Assembly (NCBI GenBank): GCA_029204225.1
Contig: CM055099.1
Coordinates: 60,487,919-60,551,918, forward strand
From: Diphasiastrum complanatum
Lineage: Eukaryota; Streptophyta; Lycopodiopsida; Lycopodiales; Lycopodiaceae
Length of the DNA stretch: 64,000 nt
Direction: 5' to 3'
Shown here in pieces: positions 36,501-51,500 of the stretch. Both the position numbers and the translations under genes were made by a program. The notes under the pieces are model-generated. The model made no database searches. It worked only from the letters and a program-made list of their open reading frames with translations, and was not told the origin of the DNA. Every line of letters starts with the position of its first letter. The stretch's first letter is position 1.

Positions 36501-39500
36501 CAGAAAGAAAGAACCATTGTATTGTCAAAACTGCTAGGAGTATGCTTAAGAGTAAGAATCTTCCAAATTCTTTTTGGGGTGAAGTAGTTCAAACAACGAT
36601 TTATTTTCTGAATAAAAGTCCTACTAAAGAGGTTAAGAATCGGACTCCAGAAGAAGCTTATACAGGTAGAAAACCTAATGTAAGTCATTTGAGGGTGTTC
36701 GGGAGCATTGCACATGCTCACATACCTAAGGAAATGAGAACAAGTTGGATTCAAAGGCAACAAAGTGTTTGATGCTTGGATATGATGATCAAGAAAAGAG
36801 GTACATGCTTTATGATATTGTAGGAAAGAAGGTGATTATAAGCAGAAATATTACTTTTCATGAGATAGGATCTCATAAAGATATTGAAATATCTTGTGAG
36901 GAGCAAGATGATCGTATTCCTTTCATATATGACAAGTCTTTACAAGAACCTAATCAGCACACATATTGCCACACCAACTCATTTGCGTAGAGAAGCCTTG
37001 GTAGAGACCATAGATGCACTGTTCAAAATCGCGATTCAGAATTGTGGTCCGAATCGCGATTCAAAAAAATTCCAGAATCGTTTAGAATCGTTTTTTTCTT
37101 TTTCTTTTTTGGATTTTGTTTTGGGCAATATGGGTATCAGATGAAAGCTCTAATTAAGAGCATTATTACTGTGTAGTTTGCCGACTGTTTCGAGTACAGA
37201 GTGGTCCAGTTCAGGTGCATTAATCCATGTTGGATTCTGTCAAGGATAAAAAGTCAAAACTAACCTCTAGCCTGTTTGTTACGATCACACCCCCTCGGCG
37301 ATAGTAGTAGGGGGGGCTCTGCCCCCCTGCACCCCCCCGTAGATAAAAATGGGTCCAAATGTGCGCCAATGAGTAGCCAAATACTATGCCCCCAACTGTA
37401 TGCACATTGCACTCACATCTCCAGTGAAATGATTTCAAAAGTGATCATCTTGATAGCCCAAACTGTAGCATTTGCCATTAACAATTACTGAGAACCAGAT
37501 AACAACCAAAATCACCAAATAGCTACTGACTTTTATCTGTTTGTGCCCTATCTACTGCACTTTTGGGAGGCAAAACACTGTATTGACCATTGCTTCCTTA
37601 AAAAATTTCAGCCACAAGCTATTTTTCCAAACAAAAAAAATTTAAAATTTAAAATTTTTGACGATTAGCGGTTCAGAATTGCGATTCTCAGAATCGCAGT
37701 TTGCGAACTGCGAACCCAGCGAATCGAGATTCCTTGCAACTAGAGACATGAAAAAGGAAAGAGAGATAAGTATTTGGGATAATTATTCACCTTCGACTAG
37801 ACTAGGCAATAAGCATCCTATATCGTTTACTAGAAAGTTACGTAGGTGGTACTTTGAGACTATAAAAAATGGAGTCATCTTGGAAGAAGGAGAGTCAAGT
37901 AAACAGGGAGCTAGAAGGCCGGCAAGGCTTGAGAAGCAGCATGAGAATTAGAATCAAGCTCAAGATCAAGATCAAAATTGACATGAGGATTGACACGAGG
38001 ATCGGCATGAGGTTGAGGATGTACATTTTGCATTCATGGCTATGGTATTAGAAATAAGAAAAACCATGTACTTTTAGAGAAGCTAAAAAAAGAGAAAATT
38101 TGGAGGAAAGCTATGGATGAGGAGTACAACTCTCTTATGAAGAACAAGACTTGGAGGCTTGAGCTTTTACCAAAAGGAAAAAGGCTACTGGTTGTAAATG
38201 GAATTATAGATCCAAGTACAAATCCAATGGTTCTATCGATAAGCACAAGGCAAGGTTAGTTGCAAAGGGGTATGTGCTAAAGTGTTTAGCAAATTTGACT
38301 TAAAGAGTGGTTACCATTATGTGAGAGTTCATGAAGAGGACATGCATAAGATTGCCTTCCGAACTCGCTTTGGACACTATGAATTTCTAGTTATGCCTTT
38401 TGATTTGACTAACGAACCTGCAACATTTATGATGTTGATGAATGATGTGCTTAGACCGTTTATGGGCAAATTTGTGGTTAATTTGTTCATGACATACTTG
38501 TTTATAGTTGTGATGTTGCACATGTAACTCACGTAAGAACTGTGTTGTCAACTTTGAGGGACAACATATTATTTGCTAGTGATAAAAAGAGCAAATTTTC
38601 TAAAAAAGAACTTGCATTTCTGGGTTTTATAGTGTCAACAGATGGGATAAAACCAAATCCTCAGAAAATTGTTCTTCTTGCTTGGCCTATTCTTACAGAC
38701 TTGACATCATTAAGAAGCTTTCTTGGATTGGCTGTGTTTTATTGTAAAGGTGTGAAGAACTATTCACACGTAGCTGCACAATTGACCGATATGCTATAGA
38801 AAAATAAGTGGAAAGAATGGAGGAAGTTCAACAACAAAGTTTCAATGCTTTGAAACAAGTTGTGGCTGACTTCGTCTCCTTGAAAATTGTTGACCCTCAA
38901 AAACCATTTGTTGTGGAAACAGATGCAAGCGACATTGCCGTTGGGGCAATTTGGATGCAAGAGGGTAGGCCTATGGCCTTTGAGAGCAAGAAGCTCAACA
39001 CTGCATAGAATTATTATCCAACTCATGAGTTGTATGCCATAGTCCAAGCTTTGAAGGCATGGAGTGGCATTATCTGTATGGCACAGAATTCTATGTGTAC
39101 AACCACCATAACACTTTGAGATACTTTTGCAACCAGCCAACAAAACTAAGAGGGCATCAAGCTAGGTGGCTGAGTTTATGTAAGAATTTCACATGGAAAT
39201 TTGGTACAAGAAGGGTGCCGAAAATCATGTCGCTAATGCATTATCTCCTAGATTATATCAGATGTCTTTCATGGTCATTGAAAGTGACATGAAAACTGAG
39301 ATTAGACAGGCTCAACAAGAGGATCCTCATTGTAATGAAAATGGTGAGCAAGGCAAATCTTGTGCAAGTTCTTCTTGGTTTTCGAGGTGGATGGAATTTC
39401 TTGAAATTGCCTCCTAGATGCCACCATTGTGGAATCATATGCTTTCACTATCTGATAACCATCCTCGAGGTTTTGAAGCACATTTTTTCAACATTCGTTC

Positions 39501-42500
39501 TGATAATCGGCAGACAAACCTAGGACAAACTGCCATAGTGCCAATTTCGGATCGAATGATGGAACTCGATTCTAGAGATGCATGAATTTCCTGGATGTAA
39601 GAATCTAAACCCTTCCCATCTTGCAGTTCACGAACTTTTCATAATAGTCGATGCCATCCGCAATGACGAAAGCTTTTTTGAGGACTGCCATAAATCATCC
39701 TAGGTAGTGGGTTTGATGGTCAGGTCACGCCACCACAATAACGCCTTGCCACTAGGAGATTTGAAACCGTCGTTTTGTCATCGGACTTTTGGGACGAGGC
39801 AAGATCGATTGTTGTTGGGTTGTAGCCAGTCCACACTGTTCTACGACTCACAGATAGAGAGGGGTCCACCATGGACCTTCTCTATGAGTTTATGGATAGG
39901 TTGGGTGAGCAGCTTGATCAGTGCACCGAGTTGAGTTTTGCCAGGTATATACTATAACCCCTTCGCCCTTCTAAATTCTAATTTCTTTCATTTCCATTTT
40001 ACAAATCTACTCTCAAGTTTGAAGTTGGAACCTTCTCAATCTGAATTGATGACATTCACTTTTTAATTTGCAAGGTTCAAGAGATAAAAGCCAAGTGGGA
40101 GAGCACATGGAACTGGTTTCATAGGCCTTTACATTCAGTTCCCCATGTGCTGCATCCTTTATGGAAGAAATCTGGTCTAGAGCAGTTATGCCCATGAGCT
40201 TGAGGATGGGTGGTTTGAATACCTCCAGAGGGTCGTACCAGACGTTGCAGGAGCAGCAGGCCTACAACGATGAGCTCATGATTTTTCAGAGAGACCGCCT
40301 CACATATTGGAGGGCCGTGACACAGGATAGAATCGGCCACTTGAGGCCAGTTTCTTGGTGGGACAAGTATGGATGGCGCACCCCTAGGCTACAGTGCATT
40401 GCATTGAGAGTCCTCTCATAGGACTGCACCATAGTAGCTTGTGAGAGGAATTGGAGCATCTACTCCCTCATACACACCAAGAAGAGAAACTGGCTCTCCA
40501 CGAAGCAATTAGAAAGGTTAGTGTTTGTGCATTCAAATGTACGCCTTCTAGATAATATGAGGGAGGCCAAAGAACCCATCCAGGTGATTCCTAGTCGTTT
40601 AAACTTTGTATTTGAGGCTTGAGCTTGAAGTACTTGAACTTGAACTTGAGTTTTGAAAACTTAGTGTTGAAGCTTATCACTTGAATCTTGGTACTTGTGA
40701 AGTCTTGCAAGTTGAAAGTTGACTAGTTTGAAATTTGATGATTCATGACCCATTTGTAATTTGTGAATTTGTGTCACAAGCGACACGAGTGAATGACTAG
40801 TTGTGGATATGTGAAGTTGTGAACTGTTTAAACTTGAGGTAAACCCTGACAAGATAGACATCTCCAAGGTTCCTGATTTACCACTTAGGTCAGAGGAAGA
40901 AGGATATATATGCCCTTTTGCATCACTTGCATCGTGAGTCTGTTGACGATCTGTAGTCTTGAGGCTTCAGCCTTGCTTGAATTGAAATTTGAATACTTGA
41001 CTCTTGTCTTTCAATCAACTTTCAAGATTGTAGTATGTACCATCTAGATTCTAGTATCTACTATCTAGGTCGTCTCCTGGATCTTGAGTCGTCAAAGTTC
41101 AATTTTGGACAATGTGCATTGGGTACTTTCTAATAGCTGCAAACCTCTACGTGCAGGAACTGTGTTAAAAATCAGCAATCTGCAAATAATTGAGTTTACA
41201 AAAGACCTCTTAGAAAAAAAAAAGCAATTTTCTAGTAAATATTTTCTTACAAAGGAGAAAATAAAAGTTCTTACATTATTAGTGCCATCCAAAATGCCAC
41301 TTACTTGAGTATGTGATTTGTCAACATATATTGCTTTAGTAATTCATCCTTATCCATATTAACATACATGAGGTCTTAAATAGTTATAGAACTCTATTTG
41401 TAGCATTCAAAAAGGAAATATAGCACTATAAAATATTTTACAAGAAACTTATCACCATGAAATGAAGTCTATAAACTCAACATCTATTCCTATCAATCTT
41501 CCTTGGAAAGATCAAAATGGTTGAGTGAACATGCTTTTAAGCTTGTACTTGAAAGAAGTGATGCACACATAAATCATGAAAAAAATGCTTTAACATAAGC
41601 CTTATACCTATAAGCAAAAGCTCCAAGATTCAAAACTCGTAAAAAGAACAACTTTGTGAGGACTACGCGCTCTGCGGTTGCTGGTTTCCAATCTTCCAAA
41701 GCAACAAGTAAGCGAACTATCATTGGACCAACAATATTGAGAATTGTAAAAAAGATCGCTTGTCCATAATCTTTAAGAAAACCTGTCCAAGAGAGGAAAG
41801 AAAGTAATTTCTTCTGTTATGTTGCAAGGTTTCTAGCAAAGCACTTAAAAAACATAGACATAGAAAAGAATAGCAACTTCTTACTCAATCAGGAACACTA
41901 TAATGGGAAATACGCATCAAATATCGTATCTTCACGCCAACTTATAGAATCACCTTTTAAGTGTAGTTGTGTGCTTGGTGCGAGGGCAATGACTACCATG
42001 GCTGAAGTCGCAACCATGACCAAAGGCCATAGGACAAAGAGTGCCAAAAATCTCTGCAAATTTAGTATGGGGTCATCAAATATGCAAATATGCCACAAAT
42101 ATGTCTTCTAAACTTTTAAGATATGAACCTCTTTTGTTTAAGAATGCAACAAGTTACACACTAATTATACACCTAAATAGAGTGTAGAATTCTAAAGAGT
42201 CGAAGCACAAATTTGTTATTCAAATAAACATTTTAAGCACAACATTGCATCTACAAAGAAGTTATTCAGCTTCATTTGCAATCTAATTGGGTGCTTGATA
42301 GGTGAAGTAAATGTGCGAGCTTTTCTTCGAACCTGATGATACATGGAGTAAAAGAAGCATCTGGGGGTGGTGTTGACAATGGTGACGGGTAGGTTAAGGT
42401 TACAGAACATATAAGGCATGGCCCTATCAGTTACCTTCAAGCTAGTCTTCCTCATGGACTATGCTACGATCTATGGCTTGAACCTAGGAAGCCTCAATTG

Positions 42501-45500
42501 TCGTTGATAAAGGGCATTACGAAGGGTTGTAGGCCCCTTCTAAGCATTTGAAAACTACTCTGCATTGGGATGCTCAAGAGCATTGTTTGCAGAAGGTGCT
42601 GCATCAATAAAGGGAAGACATGGATCTATGGATGGTGCGATGGAAGATACGACACTGCCACTGGAAGATTGCATGGTTGGGATGTGATGAAGGTGGATGG
42701 TCTAAATAGTGTAACCTATTGGGGTGTGTTTGTTAGAGAATCTCAAGCACGCTAGGCGTAGGAGCTATTGTTGGATGTCTATTAGAAGAAGGCCCTACCC
42801 TAGTGGAAATCGGCGAATGCTACCGAGTAGTGCACCTACTAGCTATGAGGACTCTATTGTTGTTACTATGATAACTATGCCATCTTTGAGGGTGTTGATC
42901 ATGTGCCCTCCAATGCGGATTTTCTAGCACTTGGCATACATGTATGCCAGCAACTCGGCTGTCGACAATGCCAAGGAGATGAGCCCTCGACCTGGTCAAG
43001 GTGCTAAAAAACTTTTGGTGCTATGGTGACAACGAGCATCTACTACCCAAATTGTCGTAGCGGTTGACCTATGCGTCAATAAACTCTACCTCCTACCCAT
43101 ATTTGCAACCAAACATGTTTGGAAGAGGTTTCAAACTCGTTTAGAAACTCCAATGTTTAAAAACGATTTCAAAATACAATTATCTTAAGTCTTGTTTTGC
43201 AACCTAGAACAAGACTTTTTTGGGCCTCCAAAGGGGACCTGAACTCACAAGTCTACTAATGTGCCATCGAGTTACTGAAGAGTCCTAAAGTAGCAAGTCA
43301 TTTGAAGTAGAGCCTCCCTTTGAGATGTCTTGTATTCTTTACTATCACTTTGAGGCTTGGATAAGTAGGTGCATTGTAATCAAACTTTATTTTATATTAT
43401 AGCAAGAAATAGTCATTTTTTGGACATAAAAGTCAAAGAAAGGATAATTTAAACCCACTTAAACATGGGATAAATGGTTCAAACTTTCAAAACGAGTTTC
43501 AATTTATGGTTGCAACTATGTTCCTAGGCAAGGTGGCCAAGCCTTATAAATCCAAGAACTACGCAAAACCATAAACCCCAAGAACTACAAACTAAAAAGT
43601 GACACAAAATATGAAAAAACCCGGAATGGGCCTACCAAACTCACGTAGAAGCATTGTTAGGACCCAAACCAACCATGGTCCCGTCGGTACCGGTAAGGTT
43701 ACGGTCACATGACCAGTGTATGGCCCCGTGACCAATCTCATCAAAGCACCCACCAATTGTGCGAGGTGTTTCACAGTCGTGACGTACTGGCGCATGCTAC
43801 AAGTATGTGTGGCTGTGCGTAATTGTCGAGCCACTGACAGAGCTCGCCTGTGGTTATACAGGCCGGGGCTAGGGTAAGTCAGCAGTTGACTGGAGTGGGC
43901 AGTCGTTCTGCTAACTGCCAGCCACGACAATGCACGGGGGTGGTAACTCATAGGCTTCAGTGGGTGCTATTTAGCAATTAGGGCACTTATGGATCCAAGG
44001 GTCCTAGCCAGCCATGCGTGGATGCCACATGCCCTGGAACTAGAATGGTAGTAGGAGCTATAATGGTTACCTAAGAATGAGAGGAGATTCATTCTACACT
44101 ACAGCTTTTGGTATTTTGACAAGCTTCTTACAATTAGGGTGTAACAAGCATGGTGTCTAAATCTAGTATAAACAAATCAAAATAATTAGCCCTAGATTGT
44201 AAAGCCCAGCATAACATACTCTTGTACAACCTAAATGCTAAAAAAATAACCTAACTAGAGCAAAGGAACAAAGCGCACAAAAAACTAGATGAAACCAACA
44301 ATGGACGAACCAACATTGTTGGGAAGTGAGATATGATGCCTAATCCCCAAAAATGATGTATTTAAACCTGAGTTGCAGCGGATTGCGATCCGCTGGAAAA
44401 GCGATCCGGATCGCAAAAAAATATGCAATTTTTTTTTTTCTATTGTGGAGGGATCCCCACAGCTAGTTGCAATAAATGCTACAATATGCATGAAAAGGAA
44501 GTGCTTTAGCATTAATTCTAGTTTATTTCATTACAAAATATTGTATATTGAACCAAACTCAACTTCTTCGAAACCAAAAGGTCTTTTGTTTTCATTGTTG
44601 CCTAGATTGTTTGCCTTAAGCTTTAAACTTAAGTATATCACTTTTAATAAAACATTATTATATAAGCACCTATCCCACCATTTGCTAAACAGGATTTGGC
44701 TCAGGATCGCCTATTCCTTCCACTAAGGTTTCCCTGAATTTGAGAGCTATCATTTAGTAAGTTCCTAGACTAAGGCTCAATTCAATCAAGTCCGCAATAA
44801 GAAAAATAGGAAAGTATTTCAAAGAAATAGAGTTCTGCACTTGGTGCAATGCTCCAAAATGTTGGGGTCCCAAAACACATTTCAACGTAACTAAGCATCT
44901 ACTCATCACTATCAAACACCCAAGAAATCTACTCATATTAAAGTTTCTTGCAGATGATGTGTAAAACCTTGCAGTACTTGAGACGAGTTGCAAATAGAGA
45001 TAGTCTTCGTCCTTTCTCAGCATGATCTGCTAGCATTTCACGAAGCTGCATTCTAATGCCCCTTCGCAAAATTGAAGCTGCCTAAGAAATGTCCAATTGA
45101 AAAAGCAATTCAAAGTATCCTTTGAGTTAACTATGTCTAGATTGATAAATATCAAGTCTCATAGTCTTTAATGTTCAGAACTTGATATAAGAAATTTCCA
45201 AGTAAATGTACTCAATGTCTACATTGTTCTTTAGAGACTACTATCAAAATACAAAATGACCTTTTGAATCATAGTTGTATTTTTCAAATTCAAGTATATA
45301 TGGCACAAGATCCTTACTTCAAGAGAAGTGATGTGGAAATCCCAAGAAGCAAACACAAGTGTCGAAAATGGGTATATCACACTCTTAGTAGCAATTGACA
45401 CATCACCAGTTCCCATTATTCTAGATACAATCCTGCAAGCCTAATTTTGTTCTTGGTCAATACCAATACTTCAAGCAGTAAAACATGTTTCCAGAAAATG

Positions 45501-48500
45501 ACAAAAGAAACATAATGAAGTAAATATCATGGATCATATTTATAGCTTAATGAAGAGCAAGAACACAAGTACCACTTTTTTTATGATAACCCAAAAAGGA
45601 CAAGGCATTCATTAATTGAGATCCTTTGTAAAACCCTAAAAATTTGCATTCAGCGCACTTTTTTTGTACCGTAATTGTACAAATATTGCAATAAGATGTG
45701 ACCTTAAAATTTTAAGATTTGAAATTTTATGAAATATGAGTGAAATGGGAAAACCATATCCTTAACACTCTTTGAAATATTAGATACTAAGATAGCTTTA
45801 GAAAGAACTTCCCTAACTTTTTCTAAGGGGGGAAGTATGCAACGCCCACAATTGGACCAATCTCGGACTAACATCCTGTAAGGAGGTTAATAGGCCTTTC
45901 TCGACCAATAAATTAATCATGGTAATGAGCCCTAATGGTATTAAATCATAATCAATGGTTGAGGCCTAAAACTGATGATGCTGGATTTGCATGGAACTAG
46001 CACTAACCCATAGGCCTCTCTTGGAAGTGAGCTGGATCTAGGGACTAGTAGTTACATGCTGCTGGATTGACATCTCTTCTTTATGGTGAGCTCTTGCTAG
46101 TGGTCCATAGCTTGGGGAATAGATCTGATTGATCTAGATTGGGTTAGGTTGGTTTAGTTCACCATCCATCCCATATGTTGTCTTTGGAAGCGGCTCCTAG
46201 TTTGTGATCTTGTTGGTCTAAAAAGGTGAAGTACCGCCTTTGATTAGAATCCAACTTTTTGCTTTCAAATGCAAAGAGACACAATGTTTTAGTGTTTCAA
46301 AACGTTGATTCCACTCTTTAGTCCAGTTTATCAAAGGAATAAACTTATTGTGTCAGCTGGTTTTATTCTCCCCTTTGAGGAGATTCGTCAAGGGCAATGC
46401 AATTACCGCATAATCCATGATGAATCGATAATAAATGAAATCAAAAAAAGATTTGATTTGACTTCACAAATGGTTAGGAGAATATGCTACTCACGAACCT
46501 TGCAGACCTTGTTGGGGTCTATTTCCAACCCACAGTCCGAAATGATGTGACTGAGATATACTAGTCTTGTCAAAAAAAAATTCACACTTGGATTCCTTGG
46601 CGTAGAGCTTCTCCTGCCTTAGTAATCTCAAGGCAGTTCTGAGATGGTCCTCATGCTCCTCTAAAGTTCTACTATAGATGAGGATATCATCTAGTTTCTC
46701 CTTTTCTTAAGTGAGTTTCCAAGTAAACTATTATGAACTTCCCCAAATATGGACAAAGAAGATCGTTCATCATTTGCTGGGAAAGGTCATAGGGGCATTC
46801 ATCAATCAAATGGCAAGACTAGAAACTCGTAATGGTCGTACCTAGTCCTAAACCTGGGTTTCTAAACGTCCTCACTTTGAATTTGAATATGATGATACCC
46901 TGATCTCAAATCGATTTTGGTGAAGTACTTTGCACCATGCAATCGATCAATCATCTCATCCATTTGAGGTAAGAGGTATATGTTCTTAATAGTTAATCTA
47001 TTTAATTTCTTATATTCTACACAAAGATGTGGACCTCCACCCTTTTTATTAACCAAGAAAATTGGGGCTCCCCATGGGGATTTGCTAGGCTTACATGGCC
47101 CATTTTTAGGCATTGTTGCAATTGCTTTAAAAATGCTACTTTTGAATGGTAGATAATAGTATTACGAATTTTTAAAATTATAGCTATTTGAGCAAGTTGA
47201 GTAAGAAAATATACAATACTAAAGTGTTATCACCTAGTAGAGCTTGCAAAAATTGGATCTCAATTCTTTTTAAGGTTAGGGAAAAGAAACTCAAATTGTT
47301 TTACATTAAATATGTACACAAAGGAACTGAATGGAACAAATTGTTCCAAACCAAAAGCTTTGAAATAGGTGTCTATGCTCCGAGTCATAGAAGGATTTCT
47401 TCATATATGAATGGTCTTTTAAATATCTACATAATCTTTCAAAGGCAGCCCAATGTCATCACATTTCCTTTGTGCTCATTTTGTAAGGATACAATGATAC
47501 AGGAGATCTTCCAAGAAGAAGTACTATGCCACGGTCGACATCGCTACAGGGGGAACACCCTCTAGCAGCTATTCAGGAAAAATGTCACCAGACTCATGTC
47601 TAAGTTTCTTAAAGGCTTCACCTTCCGGTGAATTTTCCTCCCTTAGTTGCTACTCATTAGTGGCAGTTGCATATTATAACTTTGTAAATTCCATTCTTCA
47701 TGGTAAACAAAATCCTTTAACCAACTAAGATTCTCAATCCACATTATTTATGCATTCAACCGTTTCCATAGTAGAAAGCAAGTATGAAGAAGAAATATTT
47801 ACATTTCCATTAAGTTCTATGAGTGAGCCATTATGCAAGAATGACAATATGGGGGTTACATAGTTCTTATTTAATGACTCATTGCGCTCATGAAACCACT
47901 TTTGCAAAGGAAGATGTGGGACTACTTGATCCCAAACTTGGCTTTCCACTCTCGTGGCCAGCTTTACCACAACAATGGTTATTGAGCTCTATTTCCACCT
48001 TTAGTTTGCAACAATTTGGAGTTCATAAAATCATGTGGAGCACCGTCATCAAACAAAACTGTTATGCCTTGGCCACCTGCGGGTCCCATTCCATCCGAAT
48101 TAGGTCGCAGGGGCCAAATATTGCTGGATTAAAACAACAATGCTCACAAACGAAATTATCATACTAGAAATGCTAGACTTACCTGGCGTCTTAAACGAAG
48201 CCCCTTTAGCATTTTTGTATTTATTTGGACATTCGTTTTCCGTATGACTTGGCTCCATGCAATCAAAGCATAACTTGTCACTCTTGGCCTTGGAGAAGGT
48301 CTCTTGGTCCATTGAGAATCATTTCTTTGATCCACTGGTCCCTATTGAAGAATACTTTGCCTTTTCTTTTCCTTTCCCCTTTTCCAAGTTGTCCACTAGG
48401 CTCATACTTAGCCACTATAGGAGTATCATCGTATATTGTGGCGTGGCAAACTGCATCTTCGAGTGCAAGTGTTAGACTCTCTTTGAAATCTACTTACAAG

Positions 48501-51500
48501 CAACATAATATTATACGCCGGTTGATCAGAAATTTGAAACTTTATTGAATTTTCAGCAAGTACATAGCATGATCAAGCATAAGACCCTATGAAGCTGGCT
48601 GTCTTGTCTCCTCCCAGCCTTTTGCTCCATAGAATGTGTTGAGGAATGCCTCCTTCTAGGCTCACTTATACACAATCCTCAAGCACCCCTTAACCCTGAT
48701 ACATCCTAACGTCAACACATGGAAAACTTCATGCACAGTCGACACTTGTCATTGGGCAATACGCTAACACATATGCAAGTGAGTAGGTTGACATGTGTCA
48801 CTCATACATTGGACCAAGTGTCTTCATGAGCATATGACACATGTCATGTCTAACCGATCAATTTTGATATGTGTCACATACACTGGACCAAGTGTCCCAG
48901 TGAGCATATGACACGTCTTGTTGACTAGTCAACTCTCTCCTACTTTTTAGGAGGTTAGTGCAGCCACTCATATTTATGATCCAATCCCCTAAACCAAAGC
49001 TTAGCATGTGACTTTGAGGTCCAACAGCTCTAATTACAGTTTATTAGCAATTTACTTACAAAGGCCACCACAAGCCAATGACAGCCATTTCAGTAATCAC
49101 AATAATTACAAAAAGTACATTGCCATGAAAATTGTAAATAATTGGGATAGGGAGTAAAAACTTTAACAATAAAAGGTTGGTTCCTCCTAATCTCTAATTG
49201 AAAATTTTTGGGTAAACCTGAGATAAGATGCAACTTGACCAAACCAAGATTTATTCTAGCAGCAAAACGAGAATATATTTGCTAGAATTCTTGCAAGTAT
49301 ACATCAAAGGGGCCGTCTTCCTATATGAATCATCGCATATTGTCAACAGAACTCGGAGTCATCCAAGATGGGTAAGAAGGCCACCTTGAAGGCCTTACAA
49401 AATTCCTCCAAAGTCTTGGGGGCTTCAGGCTTCCCAGAAGACCTTGCCATTACATGAAAGCTTTACCTTATAGGTTCATGGCAACCATACTGACCTTATT
49501 GTCGTTCGATGAATCGTACCTGGAGAAATGAGAACTCCATCGGTCCAACCATGGTACTATGACATCGAGGGATCTATCTGTCTTATCTCCTAAAAAATAG
49601 GGATCCAACCATGGTCCTATGACATCGGGGGTTCTATCTGTCTTATCTCCTAAAAAATAGGAATCCAACCATGGTACTATGACATTGGGGGATCTATCTT
49701 TCTTATCTCCTAAAGAAGATCAGGTGTAAATAGGGGATGGGGCAAATCTTGCCTTGTTTGCCCCAATTCCCTCAACTTGTTGCTCCCTATTATGCTTTGC
49801 CTGCGTATCAATAACCTATCGATGTAGATTATTGATAGCCATCATAAGGGACTTAGCATCCTGGGCAACAATAGCATTCGTAGCTTTAACTTTGCCTTAG
49901 TTGACTAGGATCCGAGAGGATAAGAGAAAATACAACTCTTACAAAGGAGCTAGATATTCATAACTTCACCCTGGAGAAAAATAAATGCAAGACAAAAATT
50001 TGGAAGAAGTCTGAAAGGAGGTGGGGACCTTATTGAACCTTGGGCTCTCATGATTTATTTGTCTAGATTGCATGCTTTAGGCTTAAGCCAACACAATAAT
50101 TATCAAAACACAGAATGAAGACAATTATTGAATAGTCAAATGCACTTTGGTCCCAAACTTAATTACGCCCACGTGCCTCACTAATGGCACTTGAAGATCG
50201 TCATCATCTATATGACCTTTCCATCGAACCAGATGCTCATAGCTATATGATTACATAATCTTCTAGCTCTTGTATCCAAGATCTTACCAGGTCCAAAATG
50301 GGTCACCACAATCCTTCAAGATTTGTAAACATATCCAATCCCCTCTCTGGAAATCTCAAGAAGATCTTTTCAAGGTAGCATAATGTTTGTACCTATCTTG
50401 GGCACTTTGAACATTTCCTTGTGCTAACTGTAGCATTTTCTGCATATCATGCAAAAAAATCCGCTACTTTCTGAAACTTTATCTTTCAAGTTTCTACAAC
50501 AATAGGTGATCTACGTTGATATTCGTTCATAAACGGCTATAATCGGAAGACAAAGAATTACTATAGATATAGACAAACTCCATCAAGGGTAGATACTTAT
50601 CCCAATGAGATTGTCGTCATGAGACATATGCTCATAGTATCTATCCATCAACTCCATACTTTGCCTTCTCCTAATGATCAAGTGCTGATTTGGAGCTCAT
50701 TATTCACAAAGATTAGAATCTGAACCATGATTCGTCAATCATATTTCATTAGATTCTAAATCTACACTCGACAAGAAAAGAATGTGAACATTACTATTTC
50801 TAAAAGGCACGTGAGTTACCCAAAAAGTCCTTTCCACAAGAAAAGTCTCATACTTAGAACATTGAAACCTACAAAGTGAAAATCTCACTAGAAGCTACAA
50901 AGTATATACATGTTCACAATAGAAATCATTGTGCTTTGAAACCTACAAAGTGAAAAATCTCACTAGAAGCAAGAAAGAATATACATGTTCACAATAGAAA
51001 TCATTGTGCTTTGTGTTACTTCTAAATCTACACTCGACAAGAAAAGAATGTGAACATTACTATTTCTGAAAGGCACGTGAGTCACCCAAAATGTCCTTTC
51101 CACAAGAAAAGTCTTATTAGGAAGGCACGTGAGTCAATTTTACATACATTGTCACCTCATCTCAAAAATTCAGGATTTACTCAAGACAATCACATATATT
51201 GATAGATCAACTATTAACCTCAATTTGAGGCTAGAATTGTGTTGCTAGTTTCCTAATGGACATCTTCAAGAGGACATCTTCAAGGAACAGCTTGAGGGCA
51301 TCATCAAAGTTATGATGGAGCACAAAGTGCTTATATGGACTCAAGCAAGCTTCAAGGTCTTCGATCCAAAACTTCAATCTCTTTATTATCTCTATTGGAG
51401 TCACTCCTAGTGAATATGATCCAACATTGCACATAAAGTTTTATAATGATAGCATTCTACTTTTACCAATTTATGTAGATAATCTCATTTTAAGTGGCAA

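Noticed and set aside
43656-44131. Solo LTR with firm boundaries
   Set aside because: TG...CA ends are plausible, but no target duplication, primer site or second copy could be found in the window; kept only as a note.
44373-44726. 117-codon open frame
   Set aside because: Lies wholly inside small hAT-like element B, between its inverted ends.
50754-51116. CRISPR-like repeat array
   Set aside because: Only two copies of each repeat, 75-96 bp long, no regular spacers, eukaryotic context.
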